Under the pieces are notes generated by a model. The model saw only the letters and a list, made by a program, of their open reading frames with translations. It had not been told where the DNA came from and did not search any database. Of a stretch of DNA of 64,000 nucleotides, positions 27,023-35,800 are shown in pieces. Origin of the DNA: Empedobacter brevis_A (lineage in GTDB: Bacteria; Bacteroidota; Bacteroidia; Flavobacteriales; Weeksellaceae); contig NZ_CBCPHV010000003.1 in assembly GCF_965118635.1 (NCBI RefSeq), positions 341,064-405,063 of the forward strand, in the 5' to 3' direction. Position numbers and translations under genes: made by a program. Every line of letters begins with the position of its first letter. The stretch's first letter is position 1.

Positions 27023-28927
27023 ATGATTAATGATTTTAGAATTCAATCTTTTTCTGAATATAAAAAAGAGTATAAAAAGAGTGTAAAAGATCCAGAAAAA
27101 TTTTGGGATAAGATTGCTGAAAACTTTGTTTGGCATCAAAAATGGGAAAAAACGCTTGAGTACGATTTCGAAAATGCAGATTTCAAATGGTTTCAAGGCG
27201 GAAAATTAAATATTACTGAAAATGTTTTAGATCGTCATTTAGAAAAAAATGGAAATAAAACAGCTCTAATTTGGGAACCAAATAATCCGCTAGAAGAAAC
27301 TAGAATTATTACTTATCGACAATTACATTCAAAAGTTTGTCAATTTGCGAATGTTTTAAAAAATAATGGAATCCAAAAAGGAGATCGTGTGTGTATCTAC
27401 ATGCCAATGATTCCTGAATTGGCAATTGCTTTATTAGCTTGTGCAAGAGTAGGAGCAGTGCATTCAATTGTTTTTGCAGGTTTTTCTTCCTCAGCAATAG
27501 CTTCTCGTATCAATGATTCTCAATGTAAAATTTTGATAACAGCAAACGAAGTTTACCGTGGAACAAAATCGATTAATTTAAAAGCAATTTGTGACGAAGC
27601 CTTAAAAGATTGTCCATCTGTGCAAACTTGTATAGTTTATCGTCGAGCTATAGAACCTACTTCTATGGTTGGTGGAAGAGATAAATTTTGGATTGATGAA
27701 ATGCATAAAGTAGATGACAATTGTCCTGCCGAAATTATGGACGCAGAGGATCCTTTATTTATTTTATATACATCTGGTTCTACAGGAAAGCCAAAAGGAA
27801 TGGTGCATACATGTGGCGGTTATATGGTAGAAACGGCATATTCATTCGATAATATTTTCCAGATGGATCAAAATGATATTTATTGGTGCACAGCAGATAT
27901 CGGTTGGATTACAGGACATAGCTATATTATTTATGGACCTTTGGCTTGCGGAGCAACTTCTGTAATGTTCGAAGGAATTCCAAGCTTCCCAGACTTTGGA
28001 CGTTTTTGGGAAATTGTAGAAAAATTAAAAGTTACTCATTTCTATACAGCTCCAACAGCTGTTCGTTCATTAGCACGAGAATCTCTAGATTATGTCGAAA
28101 AATATGATTTATCTAGTCTTAAAGTTTTAGGTTCTGTAGGAGAACCAATCAACGAAGAAGCATGGCACTGGTTAAATGATTATATAGGAAAAGGTAATTG
28201 CCCAATTGTTGATACTTGGTGGCAAACAGAAACAGGTTCTATAATGATTTCGCCATTAGCAGGAATTACGCCGCTTCGTCCAACGTTTGCAACTTTACCT
28301 TTACCAGGTATTCAGCCTGTTTTAATGGATGATAACGGACAAGAAGTAGAAACAATAAACGAAAAAGCAGAAGGACGTTTGGCGATCAAATTTCCTTGGC
28401 CTTCTATGGCAAGAACGATTTATGGTGATCATAAACGTTACATAGAAACCTATTTTTCTACTTTTCCAGGTTATTATTTTACAGGAGATGGAGCATATCG
28501 TGATGCGATGGATAATTACAGAATTACAGGTCGAGTAGATGATGTTGTAATCGTTTCTGGACATAATTTGGGAACAGCACCAGTTGAAAATGCAATTAAT
28601 CAAAATGAAGCTGTTGCAGAAAGTGCTGTAGTTGGTTTTCCTCATGATATAAAAGGAAATGCATTATATGCTTATGTAATTTTGCAAGATGGAATAGAAG
28701 GTTCAAAAGAATTAGAAGATATAATTAAAAATGAAGTTTCTAAATTAATCGGTCCAATTGCAAAACCAGATAAAATACATTTTGTACCTGGATTACCAAA
28801 AACACGAAGCGGAAAAATTATGCGTAGAATTTTAAGAAAAATTGCAAGCGATGAAACGGATTTTGGAGATACATCAACATTGTTAGATCCAGAAATTGTA
28901 ACAATCATTCAAAACGGAAAAATATAG
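27023..28927 (+). CDS. acs: Acetyl-CoA synthetase (AMP-forming)
   Basis: Activates acetate through acetyl-AMP to acetyl-CoA. The adenylate-forming core motif YTSGSTGKPKGM lies near 250-261, DTWWQTETGS near 399, TGDGAYRD near 488 and SGHNLGTAPVE near 515. The catalytic and acetylation-regulated lysine is in TRSGKIMRR near 598. The 634 residues are full length. The gene stands alone between two terminators, so it is probably regulated on its own; no actP-type permease is adjacent. Confidence 0.96.
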   Translation: MINDFRIQSFSEYKKEYKKSVKDPEKFWDKIAENFVWHQKWEKTLEYDFENADFKWFQGGKLNITENVLDRHLEKNGNKTALIWEPNNPLEETRIITYRQLHSKVCQFANVLKNNGIQKGDRVCIYMPMIPELAIALLACARVGAVHSIVFAGFSSSAIASRINDSQCKILITANEVYRGTKSINLKAICDEALKDCPSVQTCIVYRRAIEPTSMVGGRDKFWIDEMHKVDDNCPAEIMDAEDPLFILYTSGSTGKPKGMVHTCGGYMVETAYSFDNIFQMDQNDIYWCTADIGWITGHSYIIYGPLACGATSVMFEGIPSFPDFGRFWEIVEKLKVTHFYTAPTAVRSLARESLDYVEKYDLSSLKVLGSVGEPINEEAWHWLNDYIGKGNCPIVDTWWQTETGSIMISPLAGITPLRPTFATLPLPGIQPVLMDDNGQEVETINEKAEGRLAIKFPWPSMARTIYGDHKRYIETYFSTFPGYYFTGDGAYRDAMDNYRITGRVDDVVIVSGHNLGTAPVENAINQNEAVAESAVVGFPHDIKGNALYAYVILQDGIEGSKELEDIIKNEVSKLIGPIAKPDKIHFVPGLPKTRSGKIMRRILRKIASDETDFGDTSTLLDPEIVTIIQNGKI

Positions 28928-28954
28928 GATCTTTTTTCCAAAAAAATATAGATT

Positions 28955-29010
28955 AATTCGTATTGAAATTCGTTTTTATAGCCGATATTCAATACGAATT
29001 TTTTATTTTT
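28955..29010 (+). terminator. Large-loop terminator after acs
   Basis: A 13-bp perfect stem (aattcgtattgaa/ttcaatacgaatt) with a 20-nt loop is followed by a T-rich tract. The last T run is shared with the -7 box of the next gene. Confidence 0.75.
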
Positions 29011-29011
29011 G
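29004..29011 (+). promoter_or_regulatory. Candidate promoter of the O-methyltransferase gene
   Basis: TATTTTTG matches TAnnTTTG and lies 17 nt before the ATG at 29029, inside the T tract of the acs terminator. No -33 TTTG was found. Its position supports the ATG at 29029 as the start. Confidence 0.5.
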
Positions 29012-29028
29012 TAGACTTTTTTAAAGGT

Positions 29029-29676
29029 ATGATAAATATTTCACCAATATTAGAATCTTATTTGGATCATCACGCAGATCAAGAACCAGAAATCTTGAGC
29101 CGTTTACGTGTTGAAACGTATCAATGTACAACGCAGCCGCACATGATTTCGGGCGAATATCAAGGTCGTTTGTTAAGTATTTTATCAAAGATTTTAGCTC
29201 CGAAAAAGATTTTAGAATTAGGCACTTTTACAGGTTATGCAACATTGTGTTTAGCAGAAGGTTTAACTGCTGATGGAAAAATCATAACAATGGATAAAAA
29301 TGATGAGTTAGAATATCTTTGCAGAAAATATTTTGATGAATCAGAATTTGCTTCAAAAATTGATTTCAGAATAAAAGATGCACGAGAAGAGTTGAATACA
29401 ATTGAAAAAGATTCTGTAGATTTAGCTTTTATTGATGCTGATAAAGAGAGTTATCCTTATTATTTCGAGAAGGTTTTAGAACTTCTTCGTCCTGGTGGAA
29501 CTATGTTGGTTGACAATGTATTGTGGTACGGAAAAGTGATGATGGAAGAAGAAGATAAAAAAGATCCTTCGACAAAAATTTTGAAAGAATTTAATGAAAT
29601 GGTAACAAAAGACGAACGTGTTGAGTCGATTATTTTACCAATTCGTGATGGAATTACATTAATTCGAAAAAAATAA
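29029..29676 (+). CDS. SAM-dependent O-methyltransferase, caffeoyl-CoA OMT family
   Basis: 215-residue class I methyltransferase. The SAM-binding motif ILELGTFTGYAT lies near residue 60, followed by IDADKESYPYYFE near 139-151 and LLRPGGTMLVDNVLW near 157-171, including the Asp/Asn pair that binds the metal in this family. The start is the ATG at 29029; upstream in-frame codons lie across the preceding terminator. The next gene's ATG overlaps the stop by one base, so the two are translationally coupled. The substrate is unknown. Confidence 0.9.
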   Translation: MINISPILESYLDHHADQEPEILSRLRVETYQCTTQPHMISGEYQGRLLSILSKILAPKKILELGTFTGYATLCLAEGLTADGKIITMDKNDELEYLCRKYFDESEFASKIDFRIKDAREELNTIEKDSVDLAFIDADKESYPYYFEKVLELLRPGGTMLVDNVLWYGKVMMEEEDKKDPSTKILKEFNEMVTKDERVESIILPIRDGITLIRKK

Positions 29677-30437
29677 TGAAGTACGCCATTTGTCAAGTAA
29701 GTGTTGCGCCATTGCGTTCCGAAGCAAGAGATTCATCAGAAATGGTGAGTCAAGTTTTATTTGGAGAAAAATTAATTATTTTAGAAGAATTAGAAAAATG
29801 GTCAAAAGTTCAATTGACTTTTGATGGTTACGAAGGTTGGCTTGATCCGAAACAAATCGTAGAAATTTCTGAAGAAGAATTTAATCAAGATTTGATAGAG
29901 AAATTCGCTATAAATCCTTACAATCATGCAATGGAAAATGGCTTGCCAATGACTTTAACAATTGGAGCTGAATTGAGCAGATTGTATGAAAGTAAAATCA
30001 AAATTGGTTCAAAATGTTTTGAATATTTTGGTGTATATACTTCTGGCAAAAAATCGAAAGATCAATTAGTCGAAATTGCAAAAGCTTACCTAAATGTTCC
30101 TTATTTATGGGGCGGAAAATCTTCATTTGGAATTGATTGTTCTGGATTAACGCAACAAGTTTACAAGATAGGAGGTTATAAAATTCCAAGAGATGCTTAT
30201 CAGCAAGCAGAAATGGGAGATGTTTTGAGCTTTTTAGAAGAAGCAGATCCTGGAGATTTAGCCTTTTTTGATAATGCAGAAGGGCGAATAATTCATGTTG
30301 GAATTATGTGCGGTAATGGAAAAGTTTTACATGCACACGGAAAAGTTCGCATTGATCCTATAGATACGAATGGAATTTTCAATACAGATTCTCAAAAATA
30401 TTCGCACAAACTGCGATGCATTCGTAAGATTATTTAA
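29676..30437 (+). CDS. NlpC/P60 family peptidase with N-terminal SH3 domain
   Basis: 253-residue cysteine peptidase of the gamma-D-glutamyl-diamino acid type. An SH3-like domain (residues 1-62, including WSKVQLTFDGYEGW) precedes a linker and the NlpC/P60 domain. The catalytic Cys155 lies in GIDCSGL, the His207 in IIHVGIM, and a third polar residue His219 follows. No signal peptide is visible, which suggests it acts on peptides recovered from the cell wall in the cytoplasm rather than on intact peptidoglycan; that is inference. It is coupled to the upstream methyltransferase. Confidence 0.9.
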   Translation: MKYAICQVSVAPLRSEARDSSEMVSQVLFGEKLIILEELEKWSKVQLTFDGYEGWLDPKQIVEISEEEFNQDLIEKFAINPYNHAMENGLPMTLTIGAELSRLYESKIKIGSKCFEYFGVYTSGKKSKDQLVEIAKAYLNVPYLWGGKSSFGIDCSGLTQQVYKIGGYKIPRDAYQQAEMGDVLSFLEEADPGDLAFFDNAEGRIIHVGIMCGNGKVLHAHGKVRIDPIDTNGIFNTDSQKYSHKLRCIRKII

Positions 30438-30453
30438 ATCTTTTTACTTTTTA

Positions 30454-31230
30454 CTAAGCTAGTAAATTATTAATAAACGCAACTGTTTTGTCTAAAGTAG
30501 GAATTCGATTTTCTTTGTAAGGTGTATGTTTCGCATCAGGAACAAGATAACTTTCTTTTGTACCTTTTACATTATTGATAATTCCATTTACTTGCTCAAT
30601 CGTTCCAAATTCATCATCAATTCCTTGAATGACCAAAGTCGGACATTCTATATTTTTTAGTTCTTTTCGAATATCAAAATCAATAAAGTCTGGACGTAAC
30701 CAAGTTTTTGTCCACATTTCAAAAACCTTTTCGGTATTATCACCATGATATTTTGTTAATCGTTCTTTTAGATTTGTATCGCGATAAGCAACAACAGCAT
30801 CTTTAATTCCGTTTAATGTAGCTTCTTCTACAATAATATGCGAACCAACGACAATAATTCCTGTCAGATTTTGATGATATTTCGAAGCATAGAGTAAAGC
30901 AATTGTTCCGCCATCGCTATGTCCAAATAAAATAATTTCTTTGAAATTGAAATGTCGAACCAAATCATTCAAAAAATCAGCTTCATCGTGCATATACGTT
31001 AATTCGCGACGATCAATTGTAAAAGGAGATGATTTTCCATAACCTTTTCTATCGTAAATAAATAAATTACAATCTGTTTTTTCAGCAACTTCTTTTGGGA
31101 AATCTCGCCAAAGTTGAGTACAACCTAATGAATCGTGCAAGAAAATAAGTGTTGGTCTTTCAGGATTTATTTCATGATGATAATAATGAATATTAGCATT
31201 ACTAATTTCTAAACTCTTTTCTATTTCCAT
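30454..31230 (-). CDS. Alpha/beta hydrolase
   Basis: 258-residue soluble alpha/beta-fold hydrolase. The nucleophile elbow is GHSDGG with Ser105. The acid is Asp206 (or Asp205) in GIDDEFG, and His235 in DAKHTP completes the triad. LHDSLG at 31-36 supplies the oxyanion hole. No signal peptide is present. The substrate is not predictable, as this fold includes esterases, lipases and thioesterases. It converges on the P60 peptidase gene with a 16-bp gap. Confidence 0.88.
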   Translation of the reverse strand: MEIEKSLEISNANIHYYHHEINPERPTLIFLHDSLGCTQLWRDFPKEVAEKTDCNLFIYDRKGYGKSSPFTIDRRELTYMHDEADFLNDLVRHFNFKEIILFGHSDGGTIALLYASKYHQNLTGIIVVGSHIIVEEATLNGIKDAVVAYRDTNLKERLTKYHGDNTEKVFEMWTKTWLRPDFIDFDIRKELKNIECPTLVIQGIDDEFGTIEQVNGIINNVKGTKESYLVPDAKHTPYKENRIPTLDKTVAFINNLLA

Positions 31231-31267
31231 TTTACGTACTGATTTTTTCGAAAGCTAAAGATAACAA

Positions 31268-31299
31268 AAATGCCTCGATATTATTCATTCGAGGCATTT
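31268..31299 (-). terminator. Terminator of yicC-gmk
   Basis: An 11-bp stem (aaatgcctcga/tcgaggcattt) with a 10-nt loop lies 20 bp past the gmk stop, ending in a short T run on the minus strand. Confidence 0.8.
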
Positions 31300-31319
31300 G
31301 TATTGTTAATGTTTTAGAA

Positions 31320-31889
31320 TTATTTTTTGATAAAATCTGTAATAATTTCTAACGTTTTTGCTTTTGCAGTTTCCAAATCGTCGTTCAATAAAATGACATC
31401 AAATTCTTTGGCTTTTTCCATTTCAATTCCGGCTTTGTCCAAACGTTGTTTCAATTTATCTTCGCTTTCTGTATTACGAGAAATCAAACGTTGTTTCAGA
31501 ATTTCCAATGAAGGTGGATTCACAAAAACCGTTAAACATTCATCTCCGTACAATTTTTTGATATTTAATGCACCAATAACATCAATGTCAAAAATCACAG
31601 AATTTCCTTCTGATGTAATACGATCAACTTCAGATTTTAAAGTTCCATAAAAATTATCGCGGTAAACTTCTTCGTATTCTACAAATTCGTCTTTTGCAAT
31701 TTTTGTCTTAAATTCTTCTGTTGTTAAGAAATAATAGTCTTCTCCGTGAGCTTCACCTTCGCGTTTATCTCTAGTTGTACAAGAAATAGAAAATTTGATA
31801 TTTTCTAATTGCTCTAAAGCGTAGCGAACCAAAGTTGTTTTCCCTGCACCAGATGGAGCTGAAAAGACAATTAATTTTCCTTTTTTCAT
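31320..31889 (-). CDS. gmk: Guanylate kinase
   Basis: Phosphorylates GMP to GDP with ATP. The P-loop SAPSGAGKT is at residues 10-18, and the GMP-binding SCTTRDKREGE segment at about 35-45 contains the Arg and Glu that hold the guanine. The 189 residues are standard. Its ATG overlaps the stop of yicC by one base (shared A), so the pair is coupled; the yicC-gmk order is widespread. Confidence 0.96.
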   Translation of the reverse strand: MKKGKLIVFSAPSGAGKTTLVRYALEQLENIKFSISCTTRDKREGEAHGEDYYFLTTEEFKTKIAKDEFVEYEEVYRDNFYGTLKSEVDRITSEGNSVIFDIDVIGALNIKKLYGDECLTVFVNPPSLEILKQRLISRNTESEDKLKQRLDKAGIEMEKAKEFDVILLNDDLETAKAKTLEIITDFIKK

Positions 31890-32749
31890 TATAAAATGTT
31901 TAGCGATTGTTCTTTAATTTTTTCTAATTCATCTTTCATCTGAACAACAATTTTTTGCATTTCAGAATGATTTGATTTAGAACCTAATGTATTGATTTCT
32001 CGACCAATTTCTTGTGAAATAAAGCCTAATTTTTTTCCGTTTGATTGATTTCCTGCTAATTCTTTCAAGAAATATTCGCAATGATTTTTTAAACGAACTT
32101 TTTCTTCAGTAATATCTAATTTTTCGACATAAAAAATTAATTCTTGTTCAAATCGGTTTTGATCAATATCAACTTTTACTTCTTCCAAACGTTTATTGAA
32201 ACGTTCTTTTATAGTTTCAATTCGTTCTTTTTCAAAAGGAACAACTTGTGTTAAAAGCTCAAGAATATTATTCAAATTTAAAGTCAAATATTTTTCAAGA
32301 ACTTTTCCTTCGTCTAATCTGAATTGGTTCAAAGCATCAATTGCTTCAATAATTGTGGCACGAATTTGATTCCATTCGTCTTCACCCAAATCATCTTGTG
32401 TATATGAAATAACGTCTGGAAGGCGCATTACCACAGGTAACAATTCTCCATCAGTCACATTTGGTGTGATTGATTTGAATTCTTCCATATAACTTTTGAT
32501 TAATTCAGCATTTATATTTTGATTTCTTGCAGCAGGATTTAACTCTACCAACATCGAAAAATCAACTTTTCCACGTTGAACTTTTTCTGAAATAAGGTTT
32601 CTGATTTCTAATTCTTTTTCACGATAAAAAGAAGGAATTCGAGTATTCAAATCCAATGTTTTACTGTTTAAAGAACGGATTTCTATCGTTACTTTTTTCT
32701 CAGGTAATTCCAATACGGCTTTACCGTAACCTGTCATAGATGCTATCAT
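31889..32749 (-). CDS. yicC: YicC family endoribonuclease
   Basis: 286-residue protein with the YicC N-terminal domain (MIASMTGYGKA start, SLNSKTLDLNTRIP near 28-41) and the C-terminal DUF1732 region (EELIFYVEKLDITEEKVRLKNH-like, near 206, and GFISQEIGREINTLGSKS near 246-263). In E. coli YicC is a ribonuclease acting on RyhB-type RNAs; the function here is inferred from the family. It is coupled to gmk and preceded by a candidate -7 box. Confidence 0.93.
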   Translation of the reverse strand: MIASMTGYGKAVLELPEKKVTIEIRSLNSKTLDLNTRIPSFYREKELEIRNLISEKVQRGKVDFSMLVELNPAARNQNINAELIKSYMEEFKSITPNVTDGELLPVVMRLPDVISYTQDDLGEDEWNQIRATIIEAIDALNQFRLDEGKVLEKYLTLNLNNILELLTQVVPFEKERIETIKERFNKRLEEVKVDIDQNRFEQELIFYVEKLDITEEKVRLKNHCEYFLKELAGNQSNGKKLGFISQEIGREINTLGSKSNHSEMQKIVVQMKDELEKIKEQSLNIL

Positions 32750-32768
32750 AATTGTAAAATTATGCGAG

Positions 32769-32776
32769 CAAAATTA
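32769..32776 (-). promoter_or_regulatory. Candidate yicC -7 box
   Basis: TAATTTTG on the minus strand matches TAnnTTTG, 20 nt before the yicC ATG. No -33 TTTG is visible. Confidence 0.35.
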
Positions 32777-32905
32777 CAATAAATTAACGTAATGCGAAGT
32801 GAATTATCAGCTTTAATCATTTTAAAGTTTAACATTTCGCTAAAATTTTGATGAACTTAAAACATTTATCTTTAACAAAATTCAAACAATAATTATACTT
32901 ACACT

Positions 32906-34216
32906 ATGACAAATCAAGAATTGTATAAAGGAATCGCAGAAGATGGATTGAGTTTGCCATCTACAATGGGAATTTTTCCTTCATCAAAAGATTTTGTATT
33001 TACGAAAGAATCAATTGAAAATAGTTTAAAATCAACGAATTATTTCAAATTATTAAATTTTGAAGCTATTGAAATTGATAAGGATGAAAACGGAGCAGTA
33101 AAGCAAGAATATCAACTTTTGGTTTCGTATTTAGAAGAAGAGTTTGAAATCAATTTATATGTAGTAGATGCAAGAAGTAACGATTATTCTGAATATGGTT
33201 TTGGAAACTTGATTTCTGAAGAAGAAATGGAAATTGCAGGACAACAAGATTTTTATTTAGAATCTGCAATGTATTTTGGAAACGACGCTTTGGATAGTTT
33301 TCATTTGCAATTGAAAGTGATGCAGGCAATTGTTGAAAATCCTTCTATTGTTGTAGATTTTATGGCTTATCGATTATTATCTGGTAAATGGGCAAAAGTT
33401 ACTGCAGAGTCGGAGATCCCGCCTTCACCTTCTTATTTGTATGTGATTCATGGTGTTTATGATGAAGATGAAAATGGCGAACGTGTTTATTGGATGCACA
33501 CGCATGGTTTGCATCGTTGTGGTTCTGTAGAATTGGAAATGTTGAATATTAGAGATGGAGTAGATCAGATGAATTCGGCATTGGATATGATTGTGAATGT
33601 ATTTATAAAACCAGATTTTCGTTCACCAGAAAATGAAGAATTTAATATTGGTTATGATGGATTAGATATTACATTCTGTTGGAAACGTTGGGAAGATGTC
33701 GTAAAAGATTATCCAGCTACAATTCCAGGAGGTTACAATGAACGTCAACCAGAAAATGAGAATTACGATCCATGTGGAGTTTTATTAGCGGTGCAAGAAG
33801 GACATACATTAACACCAGAAGTATATGCATCGACAATCGCAGATAATCCAATCTTCTTTATTAGTGATCAAGAAACGGAACGAATGTCAGCTTTGGCATA
33901 TCAACGTTTTGAATCGTATAAAAAAGCTTTTCAAACTTATTTTGATCCAGAAGCTGATGAAGAAAATTATTACAGATTCATAATCAAATTAGGATTTGAT
34001 GTTGATCATGATATGAATAAAGAACACATTTGGTTTGATGTATATGGAATCAATGAAAACAACGAAATTCTTGGTGTTTGCTTGAATCGTCCTTATGCTG
34101 TAGAAGGTTTAAATGAAGGAGATGAAGGTCTTTATCCGCAAGAAATGATTACCGATTGGATGATTTACACGCCGACAAACACCATCACTCCTGATAATAT
34201 TTATACTATTGATTAA
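32906..34216 (+). CDS. Large soluble protein of unknown function, possibly DUF4026/DUF2314-like
   Basis: 436 residues, acidic, no signal peptide or membrane helix. A central phrase HTHGLHRCGSVELEML (near 198-213) and a C-terminal phrase IWFDVYGI...LNRPYAVEGL (near 375-400) recall DUF4026- and DUF2314-type proteins, which are poorly characterised; I am not certain of the family. No catalytic motif is visible. The gene is alone on its strand and its stop overlaps the end of hutI by 11 bp in convergent orientation. Confidence 0.75.
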   Translation: MTNQELYKGIAEDGLSLPSTMGIFPSSKDFVFTKESIENSLKSTNYFKLLNFEAIEIDKDENGAVKQEYQLLVSYLEEEFEINLYVVDARSNDYSEYGFGNLISEEEMEIAGQQDFYLESAMYFGNDALDSFHLQLKVMQAIVENPSIVVDFMAYRLLSGKWAKVTAESEIPPSPSYLYVIHGVYDEDENGERVYWMHTHGLHRCGSVELEMLNIRDGVDQMNSALDMIVNVFIKPDFRSPENEEFNIGYDGLDITFCWKRWEDVVKDYPATIPGGYNERQPENENYDPCGVLLAVQEGHTLTPEVYASTIADNPIFFISDQETERMSALAYQRFESYKKAFQTYFDPEADEENYYRFIIKLGFDVDHDMNKEHIWFDVYGINENNEILGVCLNRPYAVEGLNEGDEGLYPQEMITDWMIYTPTNTITPDNIYTID

Positions 34217-35435
34217 TCAACGTTCCATTCTTCCAAACATGTGTTGGTTGTAATTGTCCCTGATAATAGATAATATTACGATAATCGAAGGTAGAGAAGC
34301 TGATAAAATCGGCTTTTTTACCTTTTTCTATTGTTCCTCGATCAGTTAAATCTAATGCTTTTGCAGCACGAAAAGTAATTGCGGCTAAAACTTCTGCCAT
34401 TGATAATTTTTCGAAAGTAGCTAAAACAGAAGCTTGTGTTAGTAAATTTCCCATTGGCGCAGAACCAGGATTCCAATCCGAAGCAATAGAAACACAACAA
34501 TCTGCATCTAATAATTTTCTAGCCGGCGCATATTGCATTCCTAAACCGATTGAAGCTCCAGGTAAAACTGTTGCCACAACATCAGAATTAGAAAGGTTTT
34601 TAATTTCTTCTTCTCCAGAAAATTCTAAATGATCTGCACTTAACGCATGATGTTTTGTTGCTAAATAACTTCCGCCAGCTGTAAATTGATCAGCGTGAAT
34701 TGTGATATTAAATCCGTGTTTTTTTGCTTCATTCAAGAAATAATCTCCATCTTCTACTGAAAAAGCAGATTGTTCTACAAAAATATCTACGCGATTTGCT
34801 AATTTATCTGATTTTAGTTTTGGAAAGACTTCTTTCACCAAAAGTTCTAAATATTCTCTATTCGTTCCTTCGAAATCTTTTGGTTTCATATGAGCGCCCA
34901 AAAAAGTTGGAATTAAATCAATTTCACTTTCTTGGTTTGCCATATTTATGGCTTCTAACATTTTAATTTCGCCTTCAACTGAAAGTGCATAACCAGATTT
35001 TACTTCAGCAGTTGTAATTCCTTGTTTTGTTAACTGTGCAATATGTTTTAGCGTAATATCTTTCAGTTCATCAGCTGTTTTCTTGCGTGTTTCTGTTACT
35101 GTAGACCAAATACCACCGCCATTTTCAGCAATTTCTAAATAGGTTTTTCCGTCCAAACGCATGGCAAAATCTTTGGCACGATTTCCTCCAAAACAAACAT
35201 GTGTATGCGAATCTACAAATCCAGGAAGAAGAATTTGTTCGGTTTCTATTTGTTCAATTTCAATGTTTGGATGTTGTTGAGAAAGCGTTTCAAAATTTCC
35301 TACTTCTACAATAATTTCATCATCAACAATAATTCCGCCATCTTGAAGAATTTCGACTTGATTTTCGTGAATTGCACCTTTTAATGGTAAATTGGCAAGT
35401 GTTATAATTTGTTTGAAAGGACCGATTAATTTCAT
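34206..35435 (-). CDS. hutI: Imidazolonepropionase
   Basis: Metal-dependent amidohydrolase that opens 4-imidazolone-5-propanoate to formiminoglutamate in histidine breakdown. The motifs are VDSHTHVCFGGNR near 62 (metal His pair), TIHADQF near 239 and ASDWNPGS near 315-322 with the catalytic Asp. The ATG at 35435 is chosen (409 residues): a TAAAA ribosome-binding motif lies just upstream, and the TTG further up has no support. No hutH, hutU or hutG is adjacent, so the pathway genes must be elsewhere or absent. Confidence 0.93.
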   Translation of the reverse strand: MKLIGPFKQIITLANLPLKGAIHENQVEILQDGGIIVDDEIIVEVGNFETLSQQHPNIEIEQIETEQILLPGFVDSHTHVCFGGNRAKDFAMRLDGKTYLEIAENGGGIWSTVTETRKKTADELKDITLKHIAQLTKQGITTAEVKSGYALSVEGEIKMLEAINMANQESEIDLIPTFLGAHMKPKDFEGTNREYLELLVKEVFPKLKSDKLANRVDIFVEQSAFSVEDGDYFLNEAKKHGFNITIHADQFTAGGSYLATKHHALSADHLEFSGEEEIKNLSNSDVVATVLPGASIGLGMQYAPARKLLDADCCVSIASDWNPGSAPMGNLLTQASVLATFEKLSMAEVLAAITFRAAKALDLTDRGTIEKGKKADFISFSTFDYRNIIYYQGQLQPTHVWKNGTLINQ

Positions 35436-35520
35436 TTTTGTTGTTTTATAACACAAGTTTACGAAATTTAAGGGAGATTTTATTCGAATTTCGAAACTCG
35501 TTTACGAACTTCGAAGTTTT

Positions 35521-35730
35521 TTATTTTTTCTTCAGATAAGTTGGATTGTTAGGATATTTGATGACTTTGATTAAGGTAACAATTGTAATAATAAGAAAGA
35601 TGAATATAACGATAGCACTAAGAATGATTCGGTTATTTTGCTCTTTATTGAAACCTATATAAAGCTCGAAAGCAGCCCAAACAATGATTAAAATTTGTGG
35701 TAGTAGTGCGCCGAAAATATTTTTTGTCAT
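35521..35730 (-). CDS. Small two-helix membrane protein
   Basis: 69 residues with two transmembrane helices (about 8-26 and 35-55) and a basic tail ending LKKK. It starts with ATG behind an AAUAAAA-like leader. I recognise no family. It lies 85 bp upstream of hutI on the same strand, but with no clear functional link. Confidence 0.6.
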   Translation of the reverse strand: MTKNIFGALLPQILIIVWAAFELYIGFNKEQNNRIILSAIVIFIFLIITIVTLIKVIKYPNNPTYLKKK

Positions 35731-35770
35731 TTTTATTCTTCTATTGAGTTGTAAAAATAATAAAAATAAA

Positions 35771-35793
35771 AACCTGCTTGTTAAAAGCAGGTT
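35771..35793 (-). terminator. Terminator of the DUF3078 gene pair
   Basis: Nine-pair stem aacctgctt/aagcaggtt with a 5-nt loop, just past the stop at 35801, with a T-rich tail on the minus strand. Confidence 0.85.
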
Positions 35794-35800
35794 GAAAAAA

